From positions 1,488,001 through 1,552,000 of the forward strand of contig NZ_CP088930.1 in assembly GCF_027594825.1 (NCBI RefSeq): 64,000 bases of DNA, in the 5' to 3' direction. The position numbers and the translations under genes are program-made. Numbering within the stretch: position 1 is the first letter of the stretch; each line of letters starts with the position of its first letter. The notes beneath the pieces were generated by a model. It saw only the letters and a list, made by a program, of their open reading frames with translations. It ran no database searches and was not told the origin of the DNA. Source of the stretch: Serratia liquefaciens. GTDB taxonomy: Bacteria > Pseudomonadota > Gammaproteobacteria > Enterobacterales > Enterobacteriaceae. Positions 18,228 through 28,533 of this stretch are shown piece by piece.

Positions 18228-21200
18228 ATGGCCAATTTTTTTATTGATCGCCCGATTTTCGCCTGGGTTCTGGCAATTATTCTTTGCCTGACCGGCGCCT
18301 TGGCGATTTTTTCATTACCGGTGGAACAGTACCCGAACCTCGCGCCGCCGAACGTTCGCATCAGCGCCAACTATCCTGGCGCCTCTGCGCAAACGCTGGA
18401 AAACACCGTCACCCAAATCATCGAACAGAACATGACCGGTCTGGACAACATGATGTATATGTCGTCGCAGAGCACCAATACCGGCCGGGCTACGGTGACG
18501 CTGACCTTTGAGGCCGGCACCGATCCCAACGAGGCGATGCAACAGGTGCAAAACCAGCTGCAGGCGGCCATCAAGCGGCTGCCTCAGGCGGTGCAGACTC
18601 AGGGCGTGACGGTGTCGAAATCCGGCGATACCACGCTGATGATGGTGGCCTTCGTCTCCACCGACGGCAGCATGGACAAGCAGGACATTGCCGATTACAT
18701 CGTTTCCAACCTGCAGGATCCGCTCAGCCGTATCAACGGCGTGGGCAGCATGGACGTTTATGGCTCGCAATACGCCATGCGCATCTGGCTCGATCCCAAC
18801 AAGCTCAACAGCTACCAGCTCACCACCCAGGATGTGGTCAGCGCGATCCAATCGCAGAATGCGCAGGTGGCCGTCGGTCAGCTCGGCGGCACGCCGTCCG
18901 TCGACAAGCAGGCGCTCAACGCCACCATTAACGCTCAGTCGCAGTTACAAACGCCGGAACAATTCAAACAAATCACCCTGCGGGTCAATCAGGACGGCTC
19001 ACTGGTGACGCTGGGCGATGTTTCCACCATCGAACTGGGTGGCGAAAACTACGATTACCTCAGCCGCTATAACGGCATGCAGGCCGCCGGCATGAACATC
19101 AAGCTGGCGTCCGGGGCCAACGAGCTGCAAACCGATCAGTTGGTGAAAGACAAAATTGCCGAACTGTCGCAGTATTTCCCGCACGGGCTGGAGGCGAAAG
19201 TCGCCTATGAAACCACCCCGTTCGTTAAGGCCTCAATCAAAGACGTGGTGAAAACCCTGCTGGAAGCCATTGTCCTGGTGTTCCTGGTGATGTACCTGTT
19301 CCTGCAGAATTTCCGCGCCACGCTAATCCCTACCATCGCCGTGCCGGTGGTGCTGATGGGCACCTTTGCCATCCTTTCCGCCTGCGGATTCAGTATCAAC
19401 ACCCTGACCATGTTCGCCATGGTGCTGGCCATCGGGCTGCTGGTGGATGACGCCATCGTGGTGGTAGAAAACGTTGAACGCGTGATGAGCGAAGAAGGCT
19501 TGCCACCCCGGGAAGCTACGCGCAAATCCATGGGCCAAATCCAGAGTGCGCTGGTCGGTATCGCCATGGTGCTGTCGGCGGTGTTTATCCCGATGGCGTT
19601 CTTCGGCGGCACTACCGGCGCCATTTACCGCCAGTTCTCCATCACCATCGTTTCCGCCATGGTGCTGTCGGTGCTGGTGGCGATGATCCTGACCCCTGCC
19701 CTGTGCGCCACCCTGCTCAAACCCATTGCCAAAGGCCACCATCACGGCAAGCGTGGCTTCTTCGGCTGGTTCAACCGCATGTTCAACCGCAACGCCGACC
19801 GCTACGAACGTGGCGTGGCGCGGGTGCTCCATTCCAGCCTGCGTTATATGCTGATTTACGTGTTGCTGCTCGGCGGGATGGCGCTGCTGTTCATCAAGCT
19901 GCCGACCTCCTTCCTGCCTCAGGAGGATCGTGGGGTGTTCACCGTTCAGGTGCAGCTGCCGCCAGGATCGACCCTGCAGCAAACCACCAAGGTCGTGGAA
20001 AAGGTGGAAAACTATTTCCTGACCCAAGAAAAAGAAGATGTGCTGTCGGTGTTCTCCACTATCGGTGCGGGGCCGGGCGGTAACGGACAGAACGTGGCGC
20101 GCATGTTTATTCGTTTGAAAGACTGGGATCTGCGCACCTCCGGCGCCAACAGCTCTTTCGATATCATCGATCGCGCGACTCAGGAGTTTAATAAGATTAA
20201 CGAGGCTCGGGTGATCGCCAGCAGCCCGCCGGCCATCACCGGCCTGGGCAACTCATCCGGTTTCGATATGGAACTGGAAGACCACGCCGGGCTGGGCCAC
20301 GACAAACTGATGGCGGCACGCGATCAACTGCTGAAACTGGCGGACGCCAATCCGCTGCTGGCCCGGGTGCGCCACAATGGCCTGGACGACAGCCCGCAGT
20401 TGCAAATCGATATCGACCAACGCAAGGCGCAGGCGCTGGGTGTCTCTATCGATGACATCAACAACACCCTGTCGACCGCCTGGGGTTCCACCTACGTCAA
20501 CGACTTCGTCGATCGCGGCCGGGTGAAGAAGGTGTATGTGCAGGCCGCCGCACCGTTCCGCATGCTGCCCGGCGACATCGACAAATGGTATGTACGTAAC
20601 AGCGCAGGCGGCATGGTACCGTTCACCGCCTTTGCCACCTCGCATTGGGAATACGGCTCACCGCGCCTTGAACGCTATAACGGCAGCTCAGCGCTGGAGA
20701 TTGTCGGCGAAGCGGCTGAGGGCGTCAGCAGCGGCACCGCGATGGCGGAAATGGAGAAAATCGTCAGCCAGTTACCGACCGGATTCGGCCTGGAGTGGAC
20801 CGCCATGTCCTATCAGGAACGCCTTTCCGGTTCACAAGCGCCGGCGCTGTACGCTATCTCGCTGTTGGTGGTGTTCCTGTGCCTGGCGGCGCTTTATGAA
20901 AGCTGGTCGATTCCGTTCTCGGTGATGCTGGTGGTGCCGCTCGGCCTGATTGGTGCCGTTGCCGCCACCTGGATGCGCGGGCTGGAGAATGACGTTTACT
21001 TCCAGGTGGGGATGCTGACCATCATCGGGCTGTCGGCGAAGAACGCCATTCTGATCGTCGAATTCGCCAACGAGTTGAACCAAAAAGGGCAGGATTTGAT
21101 GTCCGCCACGCTGGATGCCTCACGCATGCGTTTGCGGCCGATTCTGATGACTTCGCTGGCCTTTATCTTCGGCGTATTGCCGATGACCATCAGCAGTGGC

Positions 21201-21365
21201 GCCGGCTCCGGTAGCCAGCACGCGGTGGGCACCGGGGTGATGGGAGGGATGATTTCCGCCACCCTGCTGGCAATCTTCTTCGTGCCGTTGTTCTTCGTGC
21301 TGGTGCGCCGCCGGTTCCCAGGCAAGCAACCCCTGGCCGCCGAAACGGAAGATGCCGGGAAATAA
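18228..21365 (+). CDS. acrD: AcrD, RND multidrug efflux pump
   Basis: A 1045-residue inner-membrane resistance-nodulation-division transporter. In E. coli AcrD works with AcrA and TolC to expel aminoglycosides, bile acids and other amphiphiles using the proton gradient. Twelve membrane helices and two large periplasmic loops are evident. The proton-relay Asp pair lies in [20 protein letters not shown] in helix 4, with the relay Lys in [14 protein letters not shown]. The N-terminus [16 protein letters not shown] and the neighbours narQ, ypfM, yffB and dapE identify AcrD rather than AcrB. No membrane-fusion partner is encoded here. A BaeR-type box lies upstream and a terminator downstream. Confidence 0.94.
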   Translation: MANFFIDRPIFAWVLAIILCLTGALAIFSLPVEQYPNLAPPNVRISANYPGASAQTLENTVTQIIEQNMTGLDNMMYMSSQSTNTGRATVTLTFEAGTDPNEAMQQVQNQLQAAIKRLPQAVQTQGVTVSKSGDTTLMMVAFVSTDGSMDKQDIADYIVSNLQDPLSRINGVGSMDVYGSQYAMRIWLDPNKLNSYQLTTQDVVSAIQSQNAQVAVGQLGGTPSVDKQALNATINAQSQLQTPEQFKQITLRVNQDGSLVTLGDVSTIELGGENYDYLSRYNGMQAAGMNIKLASGANELQTDQLVKDKIAELSQYFPHGLEAKVAYETTPFVKASIKDVVKTLLEAIVLVFLVMYLFLQNFRATLIPTIAVPVVLMGTFAILSACGFSINTLTMFAMVLAIGLLVDDAIVVVENVERVMSEEGLPPREATRKSMGQIQSALVGIAMVLSAVFIPMAFFGGTTGAIYRQFSITIVSAMVLSVLVAMILTPALCATLLKPIAKGHHHGKRGFFGWFNRMFNRNADRYERGVARVLHSSLRYMLIYVLLLGGMALLFIKLPTSFLPQEDRGVFTVQVQLPPGSTLQQTTKVVEKVENYFLTQEKEDVLSVFSTIGAGPGGNGQNVARMFIRLKDWDLRTSGANSSFDIIDRATQEFNKINEARVIASSPPAITGLGNSSGFDMELEDHAGLGHDKLMAARDQLLKLADANPLLARVRHNGLDDSPQLQIDIDQRKAQALGVSIDDINNTLSTAWGSTYVNDFVDRGRVKKVYVQAAAPFRMLPGDIDKWYVRNSAGGMVPFTAFATSHWEYGSPRLERYNGSSALEIVGEAAEGVSSGTAMAEMEKIVSQLPTGFGLEWTAMSYQERLSGSQAPALYAISLLVVFLCLAALYESWSIPFSVMLVVPLGLIGAVAATWMRGLENDVYFQVGMLTIIGLSAKNAILIVEFANELNQKGQDLMSATLDASRMRLRPILMTSLAFIFGVLPMTISSGAGSGSQHAVGTGVMGGMISATLLAIFFVPLFFVLVRRRFPGKQPLAAETEDAGK

Positions 21366-21375
21366 CGGGCATAAA

Positions 21376-21408
21376 AAAGCAGCGTCGGGAGACCGATGCT
21401 GCTTTATT
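21376..21408 (+). terminator. Terminator after acrD
   Basis: AAAGCAGCGTCGG / CCGATGCTGCTTT hairpin with one internal mismatch, followed by an AT-rich run. Confidence 0.75.
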
Positions 21409-21485
21409 TCGAACCAGAGGTTCGATCCCAAGGTGTTTCAATGACCCACAAATAAACCAACCTTGCTATCAACTTTACCGCAGTG

Positions 21486-21545
21486 TCAGTTGCCTAACAT
21501 CTCATCGATGAAGTCTTTCCAGTTTCCCAACTCACGATCAACCAT
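21486..21545 (-). CDS. ypfM: YpfM, 19-residue small protein
   Basis: Minus-strand reading gives MVDRELGNWKDFIDEMLGN followed by TGA. E. coli YpfM is a 19-residue protein that I recall as MIERELGNWKDFIEVMLRK, and it lies at the same place, downstream of acrD on the opposite strand. Eleven or more residues match, including the block RELGNWKDFI. A GAGG motif lies about 13 bases before the ATG. The conservation of both sequence and position makes this a real gene although function is unknown. It probably forms one amphipathic helix. Confidence 0.85.
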   Translation of the reverse strand: MVDRELGNWKDFIDEMLGN

Positions 21546-21740
21546 AATAATTCACAACCTCAATTAATAGACGAAGCGAATTCTACGCCTGTTTTTTGAG
21601 CAAGTGAAGCGGTTAGGGAACGATACCACCCGCGAAAACAGGGGATAGTGCACATTTTCGTACTTATCTTATCGAGCAAGAACTGCGGCTATTCCCTTCC
21701 GATATCAAACCAGCAAATGGGATAGATAAAAGATCTAAAC

Positions 21741-21763
21741 CGGCCGCCAAGGCACAGCGGCCG
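21741..21763 (-). terminator. Possible terminator of the CirA-like receptor gene
   Basis: CGGCCGC / GCGGCCG stem with a 9-base loop just beyond the receptor stop codon. The following T-tract on the minus strand is weak (GTTTAGAT). Confidence 0.45.
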
Positions 21764-21782
21764 ATCTTTGACTCAGTTAGCT

Positions 21783-23822
21783 CTAGAAATCGACGCGCAG
21801 ACCAAGGTTATAGTGACGACCTTCCAACTGCGGATAGGCGCCCCAATTGGTGGTGCGTTTAGGGGCAGTATCGAAGATGTTATACACGCCGGCCATCACC
21901 TGAGTGTGCTTATCCAGGCGATAAATCACGCCGGCGTCCAGCAAGGCATAAGCGTTATATCGAGTATGATCGCCGGTATCCTCGTTACGGCTGCGATAAT
22001 TGACCTTGGACCAGACGTCCAATGCCGAAGCCGCAGCCCACTTGGCGGATAAATTGGCCATGTGTTTCGGGAAGTCATTCAACGCAAAGCCCTTGTTGGC
22101 GCCGTTTTTCTGTTCACTCTTGTTAAACGTATAGTTTGCGCTGAGGTTCAAACTGTCGGTCGCCTGCCACTCGGCATTGAGCTCCACGCCGTACACATTG
22201 GCCTTGCCGATATTGAAATACTTATCAATGGTGTCGGCGTTATAACCGTTAACCACGCAAGGGTGATTTTCACTCGCCTCGCAAATGTTAACTTCGGCGA
22301 TTTTGTTCTTGAAGTCGGTATAGAACACCGTGCCGTCGAAAGACAAATCGCGGTTGTTGTTCCAGTACAGGCCCAGCTCGGTATTCACGCTGGTTTCCGG
22401 CTTCAGCTCGCTGTTCCCTACCGACAGATAGGGATAAGGCGGGTTGCTGCCACGCGGCGTAATGAATTGATCCGAGTTTTCACGCAGCGACGGTTTTTTA
22501 TAGCCGGAAGAGACCCCGCCCTTCAGCGCCCAGGCTTCGTCTAAAATCCAGTTGCCATAAAGTTTGGGGCTGATGTGGGTGCCGAAGTAGTTGTCCCGAT
22601 CCATACGCGCAGAGGTGGTCAGCGAGAAGTCATCGATATTCCACTGCCCTTCGGCAAACAGCGCCCAGCCGTCACGCGAGATTTTGGTTACCGGATCGAC
22701 ACCCGGCGCTTTTTTACTGTCGGCGTAGAAATCGTCATTGAGCGTTTCACGGCTGTAATTGGCGCCGAGGGTCAGATTATGCTCGCCGAGGCTCAGCCTG
22801 GCCTGACTGTTCAGCACGTAATTTTCGGTTTGGATATGCTGCGGCGCCAGGCTGACGGAGCGATATACCGACTCGCCTTTTTCGTACTGGAAATAACTGG
22901 TGGTGGCGATGCTGTCATCCGCGTACCAGCCCGAATGGGTCAGGCTCAGAGCATCGCGATCGAAATCCCAGCCCCAGGGCATACCGCCGCCTTTGGTCGA
23001 ACGACTGCGTTTTTTCTCCCCTTTGGCCAGATTGAGATCGAACAGGTTAGTTTCATTGGCCGCGAAGCCCAGCGTCATGTCGAGCGCCTTTTTGTTGTTC
23101 TTGCTGAAGGCGTTAGGCTTTTCATCTTCACGACGATCGAGGTAGTCCGCCGACAGGCTGAGGCCCAGTACGTCGGGTACCAAAGGCCCCATCAGAAACA
23201 GGTTCGCTTGCTGAGTGTTGCCGAAGTCCTGATGCTGTTGCAGGAAGCTGTTGCCGGCAATCGAGCCAATCCACTCCCGTACGCCAAACGGCTTTTTGGT
23301 GATCACGTTGACCACGCCGCCAATGGAGTCGGAACCGTATAACGATGACATAGGGCCACGGATCACCTCAATGCGGTCGATGGCCGCCAGCGGCGGTAAA
23401 AAACCGGCTTCGGTACCGATATTCTGACCGTACGGGCGCGACTCGCCGGTATTTTGTTTGATGCTGTTGACCATGAACGAGGTGTAACTCGAGTCCATAC
23501 CGCGGATCATCACATCGCCGGACACTTCGCTCCCGGCCCCGTTGCTGACGAACACTCCGGAGACATCCTGCACCGCTTCGGCGACATCCCGGCTGTTCTG
23601 CTTTTCGAAGGTCTTTTTATCGATAACGGAGATACTGGCGGGGGCATATTTTTTATTCTGCTTGAACCCGGAGGCGGTCACCACGACCTGATCCTCTTGC
23701 AAGGCATCCTTGTCTTTTTCTGTCCCGCTTTCCTGCCCGTAAGCCTGAGGCGCGCACATCAAAGCCAGCGCTATCGCCGTGGCGATGCGCGATCCCTTTC
23801 CCATGGAGGGTTGATTGATCAT
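21783..23822 (-). CDS. TonB-dependent outer-membrane receptor, CirA-like
   Basis: A receptor of about 679 residues. A signal peptide ends at APQAYG/QES. A TonB-box-like DQVVVTAS precedes the plug domain (SISVIDKKTF, DVMIRGMDSSYTSFMV, IDRIEVIRGPMSSLYGSDSIGGVVNVITKK), followed by a 22-strand beta-barrel ending in Phe (YNLGLRVDF). The plug sequence resembles catecholate receptors CirA/IrgA/FepA. A CxxxxxxHPC loop (ICEASENHPC) suggests one disulfide in an extracellular loop. The start at 23822 follows AGGAAAGGAA. A Fur-like site lies about 200 bases upstream. The substrate is probably a ferric catecholate; this is family inference. Confidence 0.85.
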   Translation of the reverse strand: MINQPSMGKGSRIATAIALALMCAPQAYGQESGTEKDKDALQEDQVVVTASGFKQNKKYAPASISVIDKKTFEKQNSRDVAEAVQDVSGVFVSNGAGSEVSGDVMIRGMDSSYTSFMVNSIKQNTGESRPYGQNIGTEAGFLPPLAAIDRIEVIRGPMSSLYGSDSIGGVVNVITKKPFGVREWIGSIAGNSFLQQHQDFGNTQQANLFLMGPLVPDVLGLSLSADYLDRREDEKPNAFSKNNKKALDMTLGFAANETNLFDLNLAKGEKKRSRSTKGGGMPWGWDFDRDALSLTHSGWYADDSIATTSYFQYEKGESVYRSVSLAPQHIQTENYVLNSQARLSLGEHNLTLGANYSRETLNDDFYADSKKAPGVDPVTKISRDGWALFAEGQWNIDDFSLTTSARMDRDNYFGTHISPKLYGNWILDEAWALKGGVSSGYKKPSLRENSDQFITPRGSNPPYPYLSVGNSELKPETSVNTELGLYWNNNRDLSFDGTVFYTDFKNKIAEVNICEASENHPCVVNGYNADTIDKYFNIGKANVYGVELNAEWQATDSLNLSANYTFNKSEQKNGANKGFALNDFPKHMANLSAKWAAASALDVWSKVNYRSRNEDTGDHTRYNAYALLDAGVIYRLDKHTQVMAGVYNIFDTAPKRTTNWGAYPQLEGRHYNLGLRVDF

Positions 23823-24019
23823 TTCCTTTCCTAAATAAAGCCTGTTTCCGGTGGGTGTTGTAGCCCACAAAGCCTTTCCAAAACGGCTAACGCCATAAAA
23901 CGCAGCACGGCACTCAATGCCACTGCAAGCGTCGCCGTAGCGACCTGTCGTTATGATTTTTTATTTACACTTCTTAACGGTCGCCGGGCGAATATAGCGG
24001 ATATTTCTCGATATTAAAA

Positions 24020-24038
24020 CGAAATGAAAATCATTACA
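24020..24038 (-). promoter_or_regulatory. Fur-like site for the CirA-like receptor
   Basis: The core AATGAAAATCATTA matches 13 of 14 central bases of the Fur box GATAATGATAATCATTATC; the flanks are poor. It lies in the divergent region nearer the receptor gene. Confidence 0.6.
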
Positions 24039-24149
24039 GATTTTAAACATACCGGAAACATCGTTATTCAATAACATGATTTTATAAGGGATATTTAATA
24101 AATCATTATATTTCAACGCCAAACACTCATATCTTCATATGATTAATTA

Positions 24150-24180
24150 AATGATATTGATATTAATAATCAATATCATT
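24150..24180 (+). promoter_or_regulatory. Fur box dyad upstream of the yncE-like gene
   Basis: AATGATATTGAT - 7 bases - ATCAATATCATT is a perfect 12-base inverted repeat. The 19-mer at 24153-24171 matches 15 of 19 positions of the Fur consensus, and the symmetric 19-mer overlaps it. This is a typical extended Fur site, 39 bases before the propeller gene start. Confidence 0.75.
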
Positions 24181-24218
24181 AGCATCGGCGAATCGTAAAC
24201 TGATGTAAAGGAATGTAT

Positions 24219-25289
24219 ATGAAGTTGCACCTGTCCACTTCAGGCAAAGGTTTCTCCCTCAGCGCCCTGGCGTCTGCCGTGCTGCTGCTGTCTTGTTCAA
24301 CGCTGGCCGCCGATCTTCCCGAGAGTCAATTCCAAACCAAACCGGTCGGGCATGGCCTGTATGAACTGGCTTTTGATGGCACCAGCAACACCCTGTTTGC
24401 CGCCTCAACGCCTTCCTTCGCCAAAGAAAAAAACGGCGGTATCGTCTTCAGGGTCAACCCAGCCACGCTGGCCACCGACGCCAATATCGTCACTAAGCGC
24501 CGTGCCTTCGCCACTGCCCTGGATGAGCAACGCCATCTGTTGTACATCGGCAACACCGTCGACGGTTCGGTCACGGTGATCGATACCCAGACCGGTAAAG
24601 AACTCGCCACTATCCAACTCAACGAAAGCGTGAAAGAAGATCAGTTCGTCCCTACACGCGAACTGGTACTCGATAAGAAAAATCAGCGTCTTTATGTTTC
24701 CGGTACTGCGCAGAAAGGCGTGCTGTGGGTTATCGATACCGCCAAGCGGGAAAAAATTGCCACGCTGGGCAACATGGGTGAATACCCGACCGGCATTGCG
24801 CTGGACAGCGAACGCGGCCATATCTACTGCGTTAACGGTCGCGGCGAGCTGATTACGCTGGACGCTACCAGCCATAAGATCCTCAAACGCGTGGTGGTCG
24901 AACCGACCAAGAAACACTTCTTCCTCAATATCGCTCTGGACAGCAAAACCGGTCGTGCGTTTATCACCGATCCGGACTTGCCAAACGTACTGGTTGTGGA
25001 CGTCAACAGCGGGAAAATCCTGCACCAGATTGACGTAATCAATTCTCTGGCGGTGTTATTTAACCCGCTACGCAGCGAGATCTACATCACTCACCGTGAA
25101 GCCAAGCGCATCAGCATCGTCGACAGCAACAGCTATCAGGTGAAAAACAGCATCACCACCCAGGCACTGCCTAACAGCCTGGCGCTTTCTTCCGACGGCC
25201 AGCAGCTGTTTGCCAGCATCAAGCAGTCCAAGGAAGAGATGGAGAAAAAACAGGATTACCTGATCAAAATTAATCTCGGCGGATTGTGA
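24219..25289 (+). CDS. YncE-like periplasmic beta-propeller protein, iron-locus copy 1
   Basis: A 356-residue exported protein closely resembling E. coli YncE, a Fur-controlled seven-bladed propeller of unclear role that binds single-stranded DNA in vitro. Shared blocks include GGIVFRVNPATL, YIGNTVDGSVTVIDTQTG, GVLWVIDT, NSLAVLFNPLRSEIYITH and LPNSLALSSDGQQLF. The signal sequence could be cut after TLA or at LLLSC as a lipoprotein. The start at 24219 has TAAAGGA six bases upstream, whereas the ATG at 24213 touches that site. A TonB siderophore receptor gene follows after 9 bases, so the two are an operon under the Fur box. A second such pair lies at 41-44.4 kb. Confidence 0.88.
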   Translation: MKLHLSTSGKGFSLSALASAVLLLSCSTLAADLPESQFQTKPVGHGLYELAFDGTSNTLFAASTPSFAKEKNGGIVFRVNPATLATDANIVTKRRAFATALDEQRHLLYIGNTVDGSVTVIDTQTGKELATIQLNESVKEDQFVPTRELVLDKKNQRLYVSGTAQKGVLWVIDTAKREKIATLGNMGEYPTGIALDSERGHIYCVNGRGELITLDATSHKILKRVVVEPTKKHFFLNIALDSKTGRAFITDPDLPNVLVVDVNSGKILHQIDVINSLAVLFNPLRSEIYITHREAKRISIVDSNSYQVKNSITTQALPNSLALSSDGQQLFASIKQSKEEMEKKQDYLIKINLGGL

Positions 25290-25298
25290 GGCACGTCC

Positions 25299-27470
25299 AT
25301 GGCTAGTTTTATGATTCGCCTCTCCGGCGGCGTGCTGCTGTGCGTCCCGGTGATGATGGCGCAGGCGGCGGGCACCGAGCAGACCACCCGCAGCCAAAAA
25401 GAAGAAACCCTGGAGGTGGTCGCTTCCCCCTTCAGCGATGACGGCAGCACCGAGAATACCGGCTCCTACACCACCAAACAGATGACCACGGCAACCGGGT
25501 TACCGTTGAGCATCAAGGATACGCCGCAGTCGGTTTCGGTGATCTCGCGCCAATTGATTGACGATCTCAACGCCAACTCGCTGAAGGAAATCTTGCGCTG
25601 GTCTACCGGCGTCAGTGAAAGCAACTACGATAGCGAACGTTCTTCGTTCAACTACCGTGGCTTCAGCGTTGATAACTATCAATACGATGGCGTGCCCACT
25701 TTCTTTGACTCCGGCTTCTCTGGCGGGGAATCCGAGATTGATTCGATCACGCTCGATCACGTGGAGATCGTCAGAGGGGCAGCAGGATTATTGAACGGCG
25801 TCGGTAACCCGGGCGCGGCGATCAACCTGGTCAGGAAGAAAGCCTCCAGCCTTTCTCCTTTTGCCCGTACCGAGCTTTCCGCCGGTTCATGGGACCACTA
25901 CCGCACCACCATCGATGCCGGTACTCCGCTTAATGATGAAGGCACCGTCAGGGTGCGCGTCGCCGCCTCCGGTGAACGCAGCCACTCTTTCATGGAACGT
26001 CATCAGGAACGCAAAGGGACGGTTTACGGCACCCTGGAAGCCGATCTGACCAGCGCCACCCTGCTGCGTCTGGGGGCTGACTATCAGCAAAATCGGCCAA
26101 AAGCTTCCACCTGGGGCGGCGCACTGCCAACCGGCTGGTTCAGCGACGGCAGCGAGATCAACTGGGATCGCCACTACAGCGGGGCTTCTGACTGGTCAAG
26201 CTGGGATACTACCCTCAGCACCCAGTTCGCCACGCTGGAACACCAGTTCGCTAACGACTGGAAAGGCGTAGCCAACTACACCCACAGCCGTCAGGCCTTC
26301 GATGCCAAAATGGCGATGAGCCTCGGCGGGCTGATCGACCCGGACTCCTGGGCGGTGAAACCTTCAACCCCTTACGCCGGACGCTATGAAGGCTACCGGG
26401 ATCAGCACGCGGTAGACCTGAAGCTGAACGGGGACTTTCCACTGCTGGGCCGCACCCACAAATTTGTGGTGGGCAGCTCCTCCGCCTGGCAACACAGCTA
26501 CAGCACCTATCGCAGTGCCAGCACTACGCAGCTGTTTAGCGGCAGCCTGAGGGATTGGAACGGCGGCCTGGGTGAGCCTACGTGGTCAGACAAAATGCCG
26601 CAGCAGGATTTCCGTACCCGGCAAATCGGGATTTACAGCAGCGCCGACTTCTCGGTGACGGATCAACTTGATCTGGTGCTCGGCGCCCGTTTCAACAGCT
26701 TTAAAAACACCACCACCACCACGGCGAACAAAGTGACCCCGTTCCTGGGGGCGGTGTATAAGCTGACCGATCAGGTTTCTGCCTATGCCAGCTACACCGA
26801 TATCTTCAAGGACCAGAGCCTGCTCGACAGCAGCGGCCACTATCTGGCACCGATCGAAGGGGTCAATAAAGAGGTAGGTATCAAGGCTGCGCTGCTGGAT
26901 GAGCGTCTCAACGTTTCGATGTCGGCGTTCCGTATCACTCAGGATAATCTGGGCGTACTGGATGAAAATCCGGAAAACATCAATTCACTGCAACAGACCT
27001 ATCATGAGAGCCAGGGCGCAACCAGTAAAGGGGTGGAGTTCGAGCTGAGCGGTGAACTGGCGCAGGGCTGGAATGCCCAGTTGGGCATCACCCATTTCAC
27101 CTTGAAGGACAAGGATAAGGTTAATCTCAACACCGAGCAGCCGCGTACCCGCATCAATCTGTTCACCACCTATCAGTTGACGGGCACGCTGCGCGATCTG
27201 ACGCTGGGCGGTGGCGCACGCTGGCAGAGCAATGTTTATGCCAACGTCCAGGGCGCCAGCAACGGCGAATTTGTCGAGCGCAAAGCCGAGCAAGGGTCCT
27301 ACGTGCTGGTCGATGCGATGGCACGTTACAAGCTGACGCCGCAAACCTCGGTGCAGTTGAACCTGAACAACGTTTTCGACCAGAAATACTACTCGCAGGT
27401 GAATTTCTACAGCACCCGCAACTATGGCGAACCACGTAACTTCATGGTGACGCTGAAGCACGAGTTCTGA
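25299..27470 (+). CDS. TonB-dependent siderophore receptor, FhuE-like
   Basis: A 723-residue outer-membrane receptor. A signal peptide ends at MMAQA. A TonB-box-like ETLEVVAS is followed by the siderophore-receptor plug (LPLSIKDTPQSVSVISRQLIDD, FNYRGFSVDNYQYDGVP, VEIVRGAAGLLNGVGNPGAAINLVRKK) and a barrel with terminal Phe (MVTLKHEF). The plug resembles E. coli FhuE (coprogen and rhodotorulate) and FpvA-type hydroxamate receptors. Translation starts 9 bases after the YncE-like gene. A strong terminator follows. Ligand assignment to hydroxamates is family inference. Confidence 0.87.
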   Translation: MASFMIRLSGGVLLCVPVMMAQAAGTEQTTRSQKEETLEVVASPFSDDGSTENTGSYTTKQMTTATGLPLSIKDTPQSVSVISRQLIDDLNANSLKEILRWSTGVSESNYDSERSSFNYRGFSVDNYQYDGVPTFFDSGFSGGESEIDSITLDHVEIVRGAAGLLNGVGNPGAAINLVRKKASSLSPFARTELSAGSWDHYRTTIDAGTPLNDEGTVRVRVAASGERSHSFMERHQERKGTVYGTLEADLTSATLLRLGADYQQNRPKASTWGGALPTGWFSDGSEINWDRHYSGASDWSSWDTTLSTQFATLEHQFANDWKGVANYTHSRQAFDAKMAMSLGGLIDPDSWAVKPSTPYAGRYEGYRDQHAVDLKLNGDFPLLGRTHKFVVGSSSAWQHSYSTYRSASTTQLFSGSLRDWNGGLGEPTWSDKMPQQDFRTRQIGIYSSADFSVTDQLDLVLGARFNSFKNTTTTTANKVTPFLGAVYKLTDQVSAYASYTDIFKDQSLLDSSGHYLAPIEGVNKEVGIKAALLDERLNVSMSAFRITQDNLGVLDENPENINSLQQTYHESQGATSKGVEFELSGELAQGWNAQLGITHFTLKDKDKVNLNTEQPRTRINLFTTYQLTGTLRDLTLGGGARWQSNVYANVQGASNGEFVERKAEQGSYVLVDAMARYKLTPQTSVQLNLNNVFDQKYYSQVNFYSTRNYGEPRNFMVTLKHEF

Positions 27471-27485
27471 TCGTCCTACAGGATT

Positions 27486-27513
27486 AATCGGCCCCGGATA
27501 ACGGGGCCGATTT
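27486..27513 (+). terminator. Terminator after the FhuE-like receptor gene
   Basis: AATCGGCCCCG / CGGGGCCGATTT hairpin with a five-base loop and T-rich tail. Confidence 0.85.
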
Positions 27514-27603
27514 ATTTCTAATCTCTATATCCCTTGTATGAGGAATTCTTCCGTAGTAGCGTGCCAATGGTATAAAAAACCCCCATTTCTCTGAGGCCAT
27601 GTC

Positions 27604-28083
27604 ATGTCCCCTACGCTGACCATCGAACAACTGAAAGAGCTGGGCCGTTATCAAGATGCCACCGAACTGGCGCAACAGCAGCTCCGCCAACGGCCGGAAG
27701 ACGCGGCGCTGCACTATCAGTTAGCCTGTCTGTACGACGTGCAAGGGTTTGAGCAACAGGCAATCCCCTGTTACCTGGCGGCGCTGGCGCGCAATTTACC
27801 GGCACCTCAGCGACAGGAAGCCTGGCTCGGGCTGGGCAGTACCTACCGGGCGCTCGGCCTGTATCAGCAATCGCTGGCCACCTTCGACCAGGGACTGGCC
27901 GAATTTCCCGAAGCCAAAGAGATCACCCTGTTTCGCGCCATGACTTTGTACAACCTCGGTGAAACCAAACAGGCGGTGGCCGATCTGCTGCTATTGCTGG
28001 CGGAAACCTCCTCGCATAGCGACATCAGCAGCTACCAACGCGCCATCCGTCAATACGCTGCCGATCTGGACCGTATCGGTTAG
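27604..28083 (+). CDS. Tetratricopeptide-repeat protein
   Basis: A 159-residue soluble protein built of about three to four TPR units (LKELGRYQDATELAQQQL, LACLYDVQGFEQQAIPCY, GLGSTYRALGLYQQSLATFDQGL, RAMTLYNLGETKQAVADLLLLL). There is no signal peptide. It begins a two-gene unit with a GNAT acetyltransferase 10 bases downstream. TPR proteins mediate protein contacts; the partner may be the acetyltransferase, but nothing in the sequence proves this. Confidence 0.85.
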   Translation: MSPTLTIEQLKELGRYQDATELAQQQLRQRPEDAALHYQLACLYDVQGFEQQAIPCYLAALARNLPAPQRQEAWLGLGSTYRALGLYQQSLATFDQGLAEFPEAKEITLFRAMTLYNLGETKQAVADLLLLLAETSSHSDISSYQRAIRQYAADLDRIG

Positions 28084-28092
28084 GAGGAAAAC

Positions 28093-28533
28093 ATGGAGAT
28101 TGTCACCGATCCAAAAAGCTATGGCGTCGACTGGTCGCAATTGGCCAGGCTGCTGGAAGCCGCGGGGCTGGGCCAGCGTGACCCGCAGGTGCTGCAACGC
28201 GTTTATCAGCACAGCCAATTTTGCTACTGGGGCTACCGCGACGGCCGATTGATGGCCACCGCCCACGCCATCAGCGACATGACCTCGGTAGCCTATCTGG
28301 CCGACGTGGCAATCCATCCGGACTTTCAGGGGCTGGGACTGGGGCGACAGCTGATGGATCGGGTGATGCAGGATTTGGCGCCGCTCGGCAAAGTGTTTAT
28401 CTACTCGGTTCCCGACAAGCTGGCATTCTACAAAAAATACCGCTTCCGCGAGCTGACTACCGGCATGGTCTATGCCGACAGCGCGGCGTTGGAACGCCTG
28501 GAGCAGAATGGTTACCTGCGCCCCCCTCTTTAA
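28093..28533 (+). CDS. GNAT-family N-acetyltransferase
   Basis: A 146-residue acetyltransferase fold. Motif A is clear as VAYLADVAIHPDFQGLGLGRQLMDRVM, with the acetyl-CoA pyrophosphate loop Q-G-L-G-L-G-R. It ends with a short C-terminal strand typical of the single-domain group. The substrate is unknown. It is encoded 10 bases after the TPR gene with GGAGG upstream, so the two are probably an operon. Confidence 0.87.
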   Translation: MEIVTDPKSYGVDWSQLARLLEAAGLGQRDPQVLQRVYQHSQFCYWGYRDGRLMATAHAISDMTSVAYLADVAIHPDFQGLGLGRQLMDRVMQDLAPLGKVFIYSVPDKLAFYKKYRFRELTTGMVYADSAALERLEQNGYLRPPL

